A stretch of 54,237 bases of DNA from Sphingopyxis sp. HIX (lineage in GTDB: Bacteria > Pseudomonadota > Alphaproteobacteria > Sphingomonadales > Sphingomonadaceae), in the NCBI RefSeq assembly GCF_001468285.1, contig NZ_LNSB01000036.1:1-54237 (forward strand), read 5' to 3'. The notes beneath the pieces are model-generated. The model worked only from the letters and a program-made list of their open reading frames with translations, had not been told where the DNA came from and made no database searches. Below are positions 44,384-54,073 of this stretch, piece by piece (position 1 is the stretch's first letter; each line of letters begins with the position of its first letter). Position numbers and translations under genes: made by a program.

Positions 44384-44842
44384 TCAGCGCGCGCCGCTCG
44401 CGGCGTAGCTCGCATAGACGCGCTGGCCGCCGGGGCCGAAGGTCATGACCTTATAGGCTTCGCGGATATTCCGATATTCCATGCCGGGCGAGCCCGTCGG
44501 CATGCCCGCGACCGCGAGGCCCTTGACGCCCTTGGGCTTTTCCTTGAGCAGCCGCGCGATTTCCTTCGCCGGGACATGGCCCTCGATGACATAACCGCCG
44601 ACGAGGACGGTGTGGCAACTCCGCAGCGCCTGCGGCACGCCCTGCTTGTCCTTGACCGCGTCCATGTCGGCCGCGTTGACCACGGTGACCTTCGCCCCGA
44701 ACGAGGACTTCACCAGCTCGAGCCATTTGAGGCAGCAGCCGCAGCCGGCGTCGCGGAACATCGTCGGGTCGGCGGCCTGCGCGGTGCCGATGATCCCGGC
44801 AAAGGCGGCGAAGGCGAAGAATGTGCGGCGGGCGAGCGACAT
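44384..44842 (-). CDS. Secreted DUF411 metal-binding protein
   Basis: 152 residues. Signal peptide MSLARRTFFAFAAFAGIIGTAQA. The mature start DPTMFRDAGCGCCLKWLELV has the conserved CGCC motif of DUF411, followed by MDAVKDKQGVPQALRSCHTVLVGGYVIEGHVPAKEI with a further Cys/His and the conserved GLAVAGMPTGSPGME. The family is linked with copper handling and is probably periplasmic. No copper-resistance operon is adjacent. Confidence 0.93.
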   Translation of the reverse strand: MSLARRTFFAFAAFAGIIGTAQAADPTMFRDAGCGCCLKWLELVKSSFGAKVTVVNAADMDAVKDKQGVPQALRSCHTVLVGGYVIEGHVPAKEIARLLKEKPKGVKGLAVAGMPTGSPGMEYRNIREAYKVMTFGPGGQRVYASYAASGAR

Positions 44843-44883
44843 GGCGGGGTTCCTTTCGGGACCGAAACCTATAGGCTAAGCCC

Positions 44884-45468
44884 ATGAAAGTCCATTTCAT
44901 CCGCTCGGGCGAACGCCGCTATTCGATGCGCATCGAGCGCGCCGGGCTGCCCGTGCTGGCCATGGACCCCGCACCGGGCTTCGACCCCGACGTGCCGCAC
45001 GACATGGTGCATTTCGTCGTCGAGGCCGTGCTCGGGCTGAAGGGCGGGGTGTTCGGCCAGATCGCCGCGGGGGGCACCGCGGGGTCGTTCCACGTCGAAG
45101 CGGCGGGCGGCAAGGTCGATGCCCGCGAGCAGCGCCGGACCGTCCGCAAGCAGGTCGCCAGGGGCAAGAAGCTGATCGAGGCACAAGGCCGCGAGGGCGA
45201 ATTGTCCGAGCTCGCCGCCTTCCTCTTCGACATCGCCTGGCGCAGCGGGCACCGCCCTGACAGCCCCGAACAGCGCGCCGCGCTCAGCGAGGCCGATCGG
45301 GTGCGGGCGACACTCAGTCCCGAAGAGCGCGCAGCCATCGACGCCGCTCGACCCGCGGTGTTTGCGGCGTTCGACCGGCTCGCCGCCGACTGGCGCGCGC
45401 TCGGCACCGGTGAGGCGCTGGTCCTCGAATGGCCGACGCTGCGGCGGCTCGATCAGCCCATCGGGTAA
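44884..45468 (+). CDS. Conserved hypothetical protein (194 aa)
   Basis: No named domain is recognised. The N-terminal part (VHFIRSGERRYSMRIERAG-like) seems beta-rich and the second half helical, with REGELSELAAFLFDIAWRSG and LSPEERAAIDAARPAVFAAF. The motif PHDMVHFVVEAVLGLKGGVF near residue 40 looks conserved in this type of protein. No signal peptide or membrane helix. Its last 16 bp overlap the end of the convergent aldo/keto reductase. Confidence 0.78.
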   Translation: MKVHFIRSGERRYSMRIERAGLPVLAMDPAPGFDPDVPHDMVHFVVEAVLGLKGGVFGQIAAGGTAGSFHVEAAGGKVDAREQRRTVRKQVARGKKLIEAQGREGELSELAAFLFDIAWRSGHRPDSPEQRAALSEADRVRATLSPEERAAIDAARPAVFAAFDRLAADWRALGTGEALVLEWPTLRRLDQPIG

Positions 45469-46469
45469 AGGATGTCGCGGCTCACCTGGTGCAGCGCGCT
45501 CATCACCTCGTCGCTCAGCACCAGATCCTTCGCCGCGAGGATCGGGTCGACCTGGTCATAGGCGCTGACCCCGACGATCGTCGAGGCGACGAAATCATGC
45601 TGTTTCGACCATGCGGTCGCCATCGTCACCGGATGCAGCCCGGCCTCCTCGGCGATCTTGAGATAGCGTTCGGTCGCGGCGAGGCTCTTGTCGTTGACGA
45701 ACCGGCGGCCCATCACGGCCTGTCGACCTTCCATCTTGAGGTAGCGCGAGAAGCGCGCGCCGTCGGGGGTCGCGCCGCCCTGATATTTGCCCGACAGCAC
45801 CCCGCCCGCGAGCGGCGAATAGGGGATCAGGCTGACGCCTTCCTGCCGGCACACCTGCTTGAGTTCGTCCTCGAAGCGGCGATTGTTGAGGCTGAAATTA
45901 TTCTGGATCGTGTGATAACGCGCGCCGCCCAGCCGCTCGGACGCCGCGATCGACTTCATCAACCCCCAACTCGTCTCGTTCGAGCAGCCGAGGATGCGGA
46001 CCTTGCCGGCGCGGACGAGCTCGTCGAGCGCATCCATCATCTCGTCATAAGGGGCGTCATGGTCGGGCCAGTGCGTCTGGTAGAGGTCGACATAGTCGGT
46101 CTGCAGCCGCGCCAGGCTGTCGTCGATCGCCTGGAAGATATTCTTGCGGTCGAGCGCGGTCATGCCGTTCCGGCACGGCGACTTGAACCAGACATGGCTC
46201 GGTCCCGACACCTTGGTCGCCAGGATGATCGCGTCGCGCGGCTTGGTCTTCATCCAGCGGCCGACGATCTCCTCGGTACGGCCGACCCATTTGGTGTCGG
46301 GCGGCACCGGATAACCCTCGGCGGTGTCGTAGAAATTGATGCCCTCGTCGAAGCAGCGGTCGAGGACGCGGAACGCTTCGCCCTCGTCGGTCTGGCTGCC
46401 GAAGGTCATCGTTCCCATGCAGATGTCGGACACATGGATGGCGCTCTTGCCAAGGCGGCGGCTTTGCAT
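45453..46469 (-). CDS. Aldo/keto reductase, Tas-like
   Basis: 338 residues. The catalytic Asp-Tyr-Lys-His set lies in INFYDTAEGYP, AIILATKVSG and DLYQTHWPDHD. The ILGCSNETSWGLMKS, IPYSPLAGGVLSGKY and STIVGVSAYDQV segments are typical of the AKR11/Tas-like group. The likely role is NADPH-dependent carbonyl reduction. I chose the ATG at 46469 (MQSRRLGKSAIHVS) because family members begin there. Confidence 0.93.
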   Translation of the reverse strand: MQSRRLGKSAIHVSDICMGTMTFGSQTDEGEAFRVLDRCFDEGINFYDTAEGYPVPPDTKWVGRTEEIVGRWMKTKPRDAIILATKVSGPSHVWFKSPCRNGMTALDRKNIFQAIDDSLARLQTDYVDLYQTHWPDHDAPYDEMMDALDELVRAGKVRILGCSNETSWGLMKSIAASERLGGARYHTIQNNFSLNNRRFEDELKQVCRQEGVSLIPYSPLAGGVLSGKYQGGATPDGARFSRYLKMEGRQAVMGRRFVNDKSLAATERYLKIAEEAGLHPVTMATAWSKQHDFVASTIVGVSAYDQVDPILAAKDLVLSDEVMSALHQVSRDILYPMG

Positions 46470-46517
46470 CGCTTCTTTCTCCGGTCGCGGGGGAGGGTCG
46501 CGCCGGTGCATAGGCGA

Positions 46518-47108
46518 TCAGATCAGAAGCGCAAGCGATCCGACGAGCAGTGCCGCCATCGTCCAGTTGAACGCCTTCAGCCGCGCCGGGCTCGACAGCC
46601 AGCCGCGCAGCACCTGGCCCATTACCGCCCACAGGCTGGTCGAGGGCAGGTTGATGATCCCGAAGATCAGCGCGACGAGCAGCACCGCCGCAAAATTGCG
46701 GTCGGGCGCATAAAGCGCGATCGCGGTCAGCGCCATCGACCAGGCCTTGGGATTGACCCACTGGAACAGCATTGCCTGGACGAAGCTCATCGGCTTGCCG
46801 CGCGGGCTCTCGCCCTCGCCGGGCGCCGCGGCATTGGCGATCTTCCACGCGAGCCACAGCAGATAGGCGACGCTCACCACCTTGAGTATGATGTTGAGCA
46901 CCGGGAAGAGGTCGAACAGCCCCATCAGCCCGACCCCGACCAGCACGATCATCAGCGTGAAGCCGAAACCGACGCCCAGCGCGTGCGGCACGGTGCGGCG
47001 AAGGCCGAAATTGGCGCCCGACGCCATCAGCATCATGTTGTTCGGCCCCGGCGTGATCGACGAGACGAGCGCGAAGGCGGAAAGCGCGGCGAGGGTGGTC
47101 TGTTCCAT
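46518..47108 (-). CDS. LysE-family amino acid exporter
   Basis: 196 residues with six hydrophobic helices. SSITPGPNNMMLMASGANFGLRRTVPHALG is the LysE/RhtB signature, and FQWVNPKAWSMALTAIALY is the conserved central motif. It should export one or more amino acids. The start is ATG 47108; an upstream ATG would add four residues. It is divergent from an Lrp-type regulator with an operator-like dyad between them, the usual arrangement for regulated amino acid efflux. Confidence 0.92.
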   Translation of the reverse strand: MEQTTLAALSAFALVSSITPGPNNMMLMASGANFGLRRTVPHALGVGFGFTLMIVLVGVGLMGLFDLFPVLNIILKVVSVAYLLWLAWKIANAAAPGEGESPRGKPMSFVQAMLFQWVNPKAWSMALTAIALYAPDRNFAAVLLVALIFGIINLPSTSLWAVMGQVLRGWLSSPARLKAFNWTMAALLVGSLALLI

Positions 47109-47143
47109 GCGGCACAACATAATGCGTTTCGATGCGCGATGGA

Positions 47144-47179
47144 TTGCAAAGATACCTAGTCATCGGCTAGATTCTGCAA
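47144..47179 (+). promoter_or_regulatory. Dyad and candidate promoter of the Lrp-type gene
   Basis: TTGCAAAGATACCTAG (47144-47159) is an imperfect inverted repeat of CTAGATTCTGCAA (47167-47179), centred at 47162, and is a likely Lrp/AsnC operator. TTGCAA (47144-47149) and CTAGAT (47167-47172), 17 nt apart, could be the -35 and -10; the start would then be within a few bases of the ATG at 47183. Confidence 0.5.
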
Positions 47180-47182
47180 CCT

Positions 47183-47635
47183 ATGACCAAGATCGATGCC
47201 ATTGGCCGCAAGATATTGCACGAACTGTCGCGCGACGGGCGAATCTCGAACCTCGAGCTCGCCGAGCGCGTCGGGCTGTCGCCCTCCGCCTGTTTGCGCC
47301 GTGTGCAGGAGCTCGAACGCAACGGGGTGATCAAGGGCTATCGCGCGGTGATCGATCCCGCGAAGCTGGGCAACAGCTTTCTCGCTTATGTCACGGTGGG
47401 CCTGTCGACGCATACCAAGCAGGCGCAGGCCGATTTCGAAGCGGCGATGGCCGAGGCGCCCGAAGTGCGCGAATGCCATAATATCACCGGCGCGATCGAA
47501 TATCTGCTGCGCGTCGAGGCGGCGGACCTAGCCGCCTACAAGCATTTCCATACCGAGGTGCTCGGCGTGCTGCCGCAGGTGCATTCGATCACCACCTATG
47601 TGCTGATGGATTCGCCGAAGGACGAGCGGGCGTAG
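47183..47635 (+). CDS. Lrp/AsnC-family transcriptional regulator
   Basis: 150 residues. The winged helix is [59 protein letters not shown], and the C-terminal RAM ligand-binding domain has [20 protein letters not shown] and [20 protein letters not shown]. It probably senses an amino acid and controls the divergent LysE-type exporter. The first codon lies only a few bases after the predicted transcription start. Confidence 0.94.
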   Translation: MTKIDAIGRKILHELSRDGRISNLELAERVGLSPSACLRRVQELERNGVIKGYRAVIDPAKLGNSFLAYVTVGLSTHTKQAQADFEAAMAEAPEVRECHNITGAIEYLLRVEAADLAAYKHFHTEVLGVLPQVHSITTYVLMDSPKDERA

Positions 47636-47702
47636 AATTTCTTGGGCAGGTCCGCGAAGCGCTGCGGTTGAACCGCGCGACGCGCAACCGCATATCGGTT
47701 TC

Positions 47703-48689
47703 ATGCTGAAACTCTCCTTGCTCGACCTCGTCCCCGTCACCGACACCGGATCGATCGCCCAGTCGCTCGCCAACGCCGCCGACCTCGCACAGCACGCCGA
47801 GGCGCTCGGCTATGGCCGCTACTGGGTTGCCGAGCATCATGGCATGCAGGGGATCGCGAGCGCCGCGACCGCGGTCGTGCTCGCGCACGTCGGCCATGCG
47901 ACGTTGGACATCCGCATCGGCTCGGCCGGCATCATGCTGCCTAACCACGCGCCGATGGTGATCGCCGAGCAGTTTGGCACGCTGGAGGCGCTGTTTCCCG
48001 GGCGCATCGACCTCGGCCTCGGCCGCGCGCCGGGCTCCGACGGCGTCGTCGCGCGCGCACTGCGTCGCAATCTCGCCAGCGACGAGCGGCAATTCCCGCA
48101 GGACGTCGTCGAGCTGCAGGCCTTCCTCGCCGGCGACGAGCGGCTCGGCATCCGCGCGGTGCCGGGCGAAGGGACCAACGTTCCGATCTGGATCCTGGGG
48201 TCGAGCCTGTTCGGCGCGCAGCTCGCGGCGATGCTGGGGCTGCCCTATGCGTTCGCCAGCCATTTCGCGCCCGACGCGCTCGACGAGGCGCTCGACGTCT
48301 ATCGTCGCCAGTTCAAGCCTTCGGAGCAGCTCGCCGAACCCTATGCCGCAGCGGCGTTCAACATCTTCGCCGCCGACACGCGCGAGGAGGCCGAATTGCT
48401 CGCGAGTTCGCAGCAGCAGGCTTTCGTCGCGCTGCGCACCGGCAATCCCGGCAAGATGAAGCCGCCGCTCGCGGGCTACAAGGACAGCCTGCCGCCCAAC
48501 GCGCGCGCGATCCTCGACCATGTGCTGCAATGCTCGGCCGTCGGTACCGTCGACGACGTCCGCGACGGGCTCAAGGCCTTCGTGGCGCGCACCGGGGTCG
48601 ACGAGGTCGTCGTGGCATCGTCGATGTATGATCACGGCGCGCGGAAGCATTCGGTGGCGCTGGCGATGGAAGCGGCGAAGTCGCTTTAG
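47703..48689 (+). CDS. LLM-class flavin-dependent oxidoreductase
   Basis: 328 residues. [24 protein letters not shown] and [44 protein letters not shown] are the signature segments of luciferase-like proteins of the YhbW type, with [25 protein letters not shown] later. It uses reduced FMN; the substrate is unknown. Probably a single-gene transcript, followed by a palindromic repeat. Confidence 0.94.
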   Translation: MLKLSLLDLVPVTDTGSIAQSLANAADLAQHAEALGYGRYWVAEHHGMQGIASAATAVVLAHVGHATLDIRIGSAGIMLPNHAPMVIAEQFGTLEALFPGRIDLGLGRAPGSDGVVARALRRNLASDERQFPQDVVELQAFLAGDERLGIRAVPGEGTNVPIWILGSSLFGAQLAAMLGLPYAFASHFAPDALDEALDVYRRQFKPSEQLAEPYAAAAFNIFAADTREEAELLASSQQQAFVALRTGNPGKMKPPLAGYKDSLPPNARAILDHVLQCSAVGTVDDVRDGLKAFVARTGVDEVVVASSMYDHGARKHSVALAMEAAKSL

Positions 48690-48710
48690 TTCAAGGGACC
48701 ACCCCTATTC

Positions 48711-48788
48711 CCGTTCGTGTCGAGCGAAGTCGAGACACCATGGGGAGCACGTGCCTTCGCGTGTCTCGACTTCGCTCGACACGAACGG
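48711..48788. repeat. Second perfect copy of the CCGTTCGTGTCGAG inverted repeat
   Basis: The arms 48711-48738 and 48761-48788 are the same 28 bp as at 16221-16300 and are exact reverse complements, with a 22-bp spacer of different sequence. It lies between two convergent genes. Confidence 0.92.
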
Positions 48789-48796
48789 ATCTATGG

Positions 48797-49699
48797 TTAC
48801 TCCGGTCGAAAGCTGAGGCTCGCTAGCCGCCAAGCCTTGTCGCCCATCAACTCGGCACCAGTCGGGATTGTCGCAGGCGGCCGGCAGTCGACCTCCGCGG
48901 CGATATAGCGACCGGTTTCGCGCAGCCGCACCTCGACGTCGCCGAAGCGCGCCTTGAGTGCCGCGATCAGCGCCTGCGCGTCGTCGGCCAGTTCGTTCGA
49001 ATCGAGCGCCCGCGGCGTCCCGTCGAGGAGTTCGGCAACCGCCTGTTCGAGCGCGCCGACCGCATCCTTGATGATCGACAGCGCGATGAACAGTGCCGCG
49101 CTGGCGTCGGCCCACCACCAGCCGAGCCCGATGCCGGTAATCCCCGCAATCGCGGCGAGGCCGGTCTGCCAGTCGGCCTTCTGCATCAGCGCGTCGGTGT
49201 GGAGCACCTTGTCGTTGATCCGTTTCGCCACCGGCAGCTTGATCCGTCCGAGGACCAGCGGCGGGATCACCGAATAGACGAGCGCCGCCATCATCAGCCA
49301 GCCGAGCCAGATCGTGTGGCCGAACAGCGTGATCCCGCCGACGGTCGGATGCTCCTGCCGCACCAGCGTCGTGACGCTCTCATAGACGAGGAAACCGCCG
49401 ACCGAGAGCAAGGCGGTCGCCGCAACGAGGAAGGCGAGGCTGTTGGCGCGGCGATAGCCGAAGGGGAAACGGGGGTTCGCGCGCTTACGCTCCCAATGCA
49501 CCGACAGCAGGAAGACGATCGCCGGGATCAGGCTCAGCATATCCTCGATCACCGCCGATTTCATCGCCTGGCTCGCACCCATCACCAGCGCCATCACGAC
49601 GACGACGCTGCCGATCCACAGCAAAGTCCACCATTCCAGCCGCTCGCCGTGCCGGACGTCGGCCTCGATCGCCGCAGGGATGCCGCCATGCAGGCTCAT
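48797..49699 (-). CDS. Cation diffusion facilitator family transporter
   Basis: 300 residues with about six transmembrane helices. FPFGYRRANSLAFLVAATALLSVGGF is the conserved TM3 region, and KVLHTDALMQKADWQTGLAAIAG carries the H-x-x-x-D-type metal site of TM5. The C-terminal cytoplasmic domain (DDAQALIAALKARFGDVEVRLRETGRYIAAEV) is the usual ferredoxin-like fold. It should export a divalent metal such as Zn, Co or Fe. The TM2 metal motif is less canonical (VIEDMLSLIPAI). The start overlaps the upstream lipoprotein stop by 4 bp. Confidence 0.92.
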   Translation of the reverse strand: MSLHGGIPAAIEADVRHGERLEWWTLLWIGSVVVVMALVMGASQAMKSAVIEDMLSLIPAIVFLLSVHWERKRANPRFPFGYRRANSLAFLVAATALLSVGGFLVYESVTTLVRQEHPTVGGITLFGHTIWLGWLMMAALVYSVIPPLVLGRIKLPVAKRINDKVLHTDALMQKADWQTGLAAIAGITGIGLGWWWADASAALFIALSIIKDAVGALEQAVAELLDGTPRALDSNELADDAQALIAALKARFGDVEVRLRETGRYIAAEVDCRPPATIPTGAELMGDKAWRLASLSFRPE

Positions 49700-50133
49700 C
49701 GCGCGCTCCCGGCGACCAGCCGGTCGGTGGCGAGGATCAGCGCATTCTCGCCATTGCGGCGCGCGATGCGCAACACCGGATGATGCTTGTCGTCGGGTTC
49801 GCCGCGCGCGACGGGTTTCGACAGCGCGATATCGGCCTGCCACGGCGAGGTTTTTGCGAAATGACCGACCAGCGCGTCGATCTCGCCGTCCTCCAAAGCC
49901 TTATGCGCATGCTCGCCGTGGATCGGGACAAGCGTCAGCCGCGCGCCATGCTCGCGCGCAAAGGCGTCGAGCAGCGCCAGCGCCGGGTGCGCATCGGGCG
50001 TTCCCGGCAGCACCGTGACGCGCACCGCGTGCGTACGCTCGATCCGTTCGGTCGTGCCCGCCGCGTCGCGTGGGAGGCCGTCGCAGCCGGCGAGCAGCAG
50101 CGCCAGGATCGGAAGGGCGAACGGGTATCGCAT
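49696..50133 (-). CDS. Half-length periplasmic-binding-protein-like lipoprotein
   Basis: 145 residues. ILALLLAGCDGLPRDAAG gives a clear lipobox with lipid-modified Cys. The mature part resembles one lobe of an SBP_bac_3 solute-binding domain: HAVRVTVLPGTPDAHPALALLDAFA, LTLVPIHGEHAHKALEDGEIDALVGHF and DIALSKPVA. Normal binding proteins are about 240-270 residues with two lobes. It is translationally coupled to the CDF transporter that follows, suggesting a joint role in metal handling, which is inference. Confidence 0.82.
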   Translation of the reverse strand: MRYPFALPILALLLAGCDGLPRDAAGTTERIERTHAVRVTVLPGTPDAHPALALLDAFAREHGARLTLVPIHGEHAHKALEDGEIDALVGHFAKTSPWQADIALSKPVARGEPDDKHHPVLRIARRNGENALILATDRLVAGSAR

Positions 50134-50183
50134 CCTCGCTCATACGCCGCGCCGTAGCCTTGGTTGCGGGCGGTCGCGCTGTG

Positions 50184-50213
50184 TTGACGCGGCCAAGCAC
50201 GCGGCAGTATAGG
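50184..50213 (+). promoter_or_regulatory. Candidate promoter of argD
   Basis: TTGACG (50184-50189) and TATAGG (50208-50213) are separated by 18 nt. The predicted start is near 50220, giving a leader of about 75 nt before argD. Confidence 0.5.
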
Positions 50214-50256
50214 GGCCGCCCGACCCAAGGGCGGCCCGTACGGGGTCGCCTTTTTG
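50213..50256 (+). terminator. Terminator-like hairpin in the argD leader, with an alternative pairing
   Basis: GGCGGCCC (50230-50237) can pair with GGGTCGCC (50243-50250) through one G-T wobble around the loop GTACG, followed by TTTTTG. The same GGGCGGCCC (50229-50237) is the exact complement of GGGCCGCCC (50213-50221), allowing a competing stem. This could be an attenuator, though the first arm overlaps the predicted promoter start. Confidence 0.45.
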
Positions 50257-50295
50257 CTTTGGCCGGTTCTTTTGTCTTTTGGAAAGGTGCCCGAC

Positions 50296-51483
50296 ATGTC
50301 GATCACGCCGCTGATGCCCGTTTACCCCCGGTGCGGTGTGCGTCCGGTGCGAGGCGAGGGCGCCTATCTGATCGGCGAGCGCGGCGAGCGCTATCTCGAT
50401 TTCGCGAGCGGCATCGCGGTCAACCTGCTCGGCCACGGCCACCCGCATCTGACCAAGGCGATCCAGGACCAGGCCGCGACGCTGATGCACGTGTCGAACC
50501 TGTACGGCAGCCCGCAGGGCGAGGCCTATGCGGCGCGGCTGGTCGAGAACACCTTCGCCGACACGGTCTTCTTCACCAATTCGGGCGCCGAGGCGGTCGA
50601 ATGTTCGATCAAGACCGCGCGTGCCTATCATTCGAGCGCGGGCAACGCGCACAAGCATACGCTCATCACCTTCAACAACGCCTTCCACGGCCGCACGCTC
50701 GGCACGATCTCGGCGACCAACCAGGAAAAGCTGCGCAAGGGGTTCGACCCGCTGCTGCCCGGTTTTGCCTATGCGCCGTTCGACGACGTCAATGCCGCGC
50801 TCGACCTGGTCGACGACAATACCGCGGGCTTCCTGCTCGAACCCGTGCAGGGCGAGGGCGGCATCCGCCCGGCGTCGCAGCCCTTCCTCCAGGCGCTGCG
50901 CGACATCTGCGACAAGCGCGACCTGATGCTCGTGTTCGACGAGGTCCAGTGCGGTGTCGCGCGCACCGGCTCGCTCTATGCCTATGAACAGTTCGGCGTC
51001 GTCCCCGACATCCTCGCCAGCGCGAAGGGCATCGGCGGCGGTTTCCCGATGGGCGCGTGCCTCGCGACCGAAAAGGCGGCGCGCGGCATGGTGATCGGTA
51101 CCCATGGCTCGACCTATGGCGGCAATCCGCTTGCGATGGCGGCGGGGCAGGCGGTGCTCGACGTCGTGCTCGAAGAGGGTTTCCTCGAAGGCGTCAAGGC
51201 GACCGGCGAGCGCCTCCGCGGCGCGCTCGAACAGCTGATCCCGAACCACGACGATCTGTTCGAGAGCGTGCGCGGCATGGGGCTGATGCTCGGCGTCAAG
51301 ATGAAGAGCGACAGTCGCGCCTTCGTCGCGCATCTGCGCGACAATCACGGGCTGCTGACGGTGGCGGCGGGCGACAATGTCATCCGCATCCTGCCCCCGC
51401 TCAACATCGAGGAAGCGCACATCAACGAGTGCATCGAAAAATTGTCGGCAGGCGCGGCGAGCTATACGCCGCCCGAGTCCTGA
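50296..51483 (+). CDS. argD: Acetylornithine/succinylornithine aminotransferase
   Basis: 395 residues of class III aminotransferase. [24 protein letters not shown] opens the fold, [35 protein letters not shown] and [15 protein letters not shown] follow, [15 protein letters not shown] holds the PLP-contact Asp, and [17 protein letters not shown] the PLP-binding Lys. [13 protein letters not shown] is the last motif. It works in arginine (and lysine) synthesis. argF follows after 31 bp. Confidence 0.93.
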   Translation: MSITPLMPVYPRCGVRPVRGEGAYLIGERGERYLDFASGIAVNLLGHGHPHLTKAIQDQAATLMHVSNLYGSPQGEAYAARLVENTFADTVFFTNSGAEAVECSIKTARAYHSSAGNAHKHTLITFNNAFHGRTLGTISATNQEKLRKGFDPLLPGFAYAPFDDVNAALDLVDDNTAGFLLEPVQGEGGIRPASQPFLQALRDICDKRDLMLVFDEVQCGVARTGSLYAYEQFGVVPDILASAKGIGGGFPMGACLATEKAARGMVIGTHGSTYGGNPLAMAAGQAVLDVVLEEGFLEGVKATGERLRGALEQLIPNHDDLFESVRGMGLMLGVKMKSDSRAFVAHLRDNHGLLTVAAGDNVIRILPPLNIEEAHINECIEKLSAGAASYTPPES

Positions 51484-51489
51484 TGATTT

Positions 51490-51510
51490 CCGTTCCTGTG
51501 GAACGGAGGG
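51490..51510 (+). promoter_or_regulatory. Small hairpin next to the argF ribosome binding site
   Basis: CCGTTCC (51490-51496) pairs perfectly with GGAACGG (51500-51506) around the loop TGT, ending directly before AGGG (51507-51510) of the GGAGGG Shine-Dalgarno. It overlaps the first part of the ribosome binding site and could tune argF translation. Confidence 0.5.
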
Positions 51511-51514
51511 CGTA

Positions 51515-52434
<920 letters not shown>

Positions 52435-52438
<4 letters not shown>

Positions 52439-53349
52439 GCGACACCGTCGAAACCTGGTTCGACCAGCCGCTGGTCTTCACCATCGCCGAGCGCCATGTG
52501 CGCGGGCGCTTCGTGCGCCTCGGGCCGACGCTGAACACGATCCTCAGCGCCCACAGCTATCCGCCGGTGGCCGAAAAACTGCTCGCCGAGGCGCTGGTGC
52601 TCACCGTGCTGCTCGGTTCGACGCTCAAGGCCGAGGGCGGGCAGCTGACGCTGCAGGCGCAGACCGGCGGCGGGCCGGTCGAACTGCTCGTGTGCGACTA
52701 TCGCGGCGGCGAGCTGCGCGGTTATCTCAAATTCGACACCGAAAGACTGGTCGAGGTCGGCCCCGACCCGACGCTGTTCGCGCTGTTCGGCGAAGGCTTC
52801 CTCGCGATCACCTTCGACCAGCCCGCGACCGAGGAGCGCTACCAGGGCATCGTGCCGCTCGAAGGATCGTCGATCGCCGACGCCGCCGAGCATTATTTCG
52901 AACAGTCCGAGCAGATCCCGAGCCTCGTCCGCCTCGCGGCGCGGCACGATGCCGAAGCGGGCTGCGTCGCGGGGGGGCTGCTGCTCCAGCATCTGCCCGA
53001 GGGCGAGGTCGGCCGCGACCGGCTGCACACGCGCCACGACCATCCCGAATGGGAACATGCGCGCACCATCGCCGCGACGCTGAAGGCAGAGGAACTGACC
53101 GACCCGGCCAATTCGCTCGAAACGCTCGCATGGCGGCTGTTCCACGAGGACGAGGTGCGGATCGAACCCGGCGCGCGCGTGTCGCGCGGCTGCCGCTGCA
53201 GCGCCGATTATTACGCCGGGGTGCTGCGCCAGTTCCCCGAGAGCGAGCGGATCGACATGGCCGACGAGGCGGGCAATATCGTCGTCGATTGCGCCTTCTG
53301 CTCGCGGATTTTCCCGATCCCGCTCGAAGAGATCGCCACGCCGAACTGA
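52435..53349 (+). CDS. hslO: Hsp33 redox-regulated chaperone
   Basis: 304 residues. The N-terminal holdase domain has [43 protein letters not shown] and YLKFDTERL. The C-terminal zinc switch CxC...CxxC is present as [10 protein letters not shown] and DCAFCSR. Oxidation releases zinc and activates chaperone function. Its coupling to argF (ATGA) makes a stress chaperone part of an arginine operon. Confidence 0.95.
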
Positions 53350-53389
53350 AGCCATCGACGACGAAGCGAAGCGTTTCAGCGCCAAATGG

Positions 53390-53418
53390 TTGAAATCGCG
53401 CGGCCGAATCGCTACCTT
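53390..53418 (+). promoter_or_regulatory. Candidate promoter of the DUF3617-like gene
   Basis: TTGAAA (53390-53395) and TACCTT (53413-53418) are 17 nt apart. The start would be near 53425, about 48 nt before the ATG at 53473. Confidence 0.45.
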
Positions 53419-53472
53419 GTTTCCACAGGGTCGCATTTGCCCGCGATAAGGGCAGCCGATGGATAGGGTGAA

Positions 53473-53895
53473 ATGGCGATCTTCTCTCCCATGACGAAAT
53501 ATGGCCTGGCGGCGTGCGTGCTCGCCGGGGCGACCGCCGTGCCCGCGCAGGCGCCGTCGCTGGCGATGCTCGACCGGCTCGAAAAGGGCCAGTGGCAGCT
53601 CAAGGAACGCGACAGCGACACGATCGTCCAGTCGATGTGCGTCGGCGACGCGCGGCGGATGATCCAACTCTATCACCCGCGCGGTACCTGTTCGCGCTTC
53701 GTGATCGAGGACGGCGCGAAGTCGGTGACCGTCCAATATACCTGCCCCGGCGCCGGGCACGGCCGTACGACGATCCGTTCCGAAACCAATCGCCTCGTCC
53801 AGATCGACACGCAGGGCATCGCCGAGGGCAAGCCCTTCTCGCAGGCGATCGAGGCACGCCGCATCGGCGCCTGCGCCGCGGGCGGCGGACGCTGA
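53473..53895 (+). CDS. Small secreted protein, DUF3617-like
   Basis: 140 residues with a hydrophobic N-terminus (KYGLAACVLAGATAVPAQA) that is probably a signal peptide. LDRLEKGQWQLKERDSDTIVQSMCVGDARRMIQLYHPRGTCSRFVIE and YTCPGAGHGRTTIRSETNRLVQIDTQGIAEGKPF resemble the DUF3617 family, in which two Cys pairs probably form disulfides. Function is unknown. An earlier ATG would add only a few residues and is not needed. Confidence 0.8.
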   Translation: MAIFSPMTKYGLAACVLAGATAVPAQAPSLAMLDRLEKGQWQLKERDSDTIVQSMCVGDARRMIQLYHPRGTCSRFVIEDGAKSVTVQYTCPGAGHGRTTIRSETNRLVQIDTQGIAEGKPFSQAIEARRIGACAAGGGR

Positions 53896-53904
53896 ACGGG
53901 CGCA

Positions 53905-54025
53905 ACAATTTGTTAACCATAGGCTGGTAGGAAGAGCGAACGACGCACCGATGTGTGTCCTTCTCCCTAACGGCTTTCATGCCGAACTGGGCCGTACGGA
54001 AACCCCGTACGGCCCGTTTTCTTTT
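53905..54025 (+). ncRNA. Candidate small RNA or structured 3-prime UTR with strong terminator
   Basis: TTAACCAT (53913-53920) is a CtrA-like half site. Downstream are a small hairpin CGGC/GCCG (53971-53984) and the stretch CTTCTCCCTAAC, which could pair with Shine-Dalgarno sequences. The region ends in an 11-bp perfect stem (GGGCCGTACGG, 53989-53999, with 54005-54015) plus GTTTTCTTTT. A plausible 37-codon start of an ORF at 53951 runs through the terminator and is not convincing as a protein. It may instead be the 3-prime UTR of the preceding gene. Confidence 0.45.
53989..54025 (+). terminator. Strong rho-independent terminator
   Basis: GGGCCGTACGG pairs perfectly with CCGTACGGCCC across the 5-nt loop AAACC and is followed by GTTTTCTTTT. 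It is the clearest intrinsic terminator in the window. Confidence 0.9.
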
Positions 54026-54073
54026 ACAGGATCGCGGCGCCATCACGGCTGCTTTCGGGCGGTTGCTGCCCTT

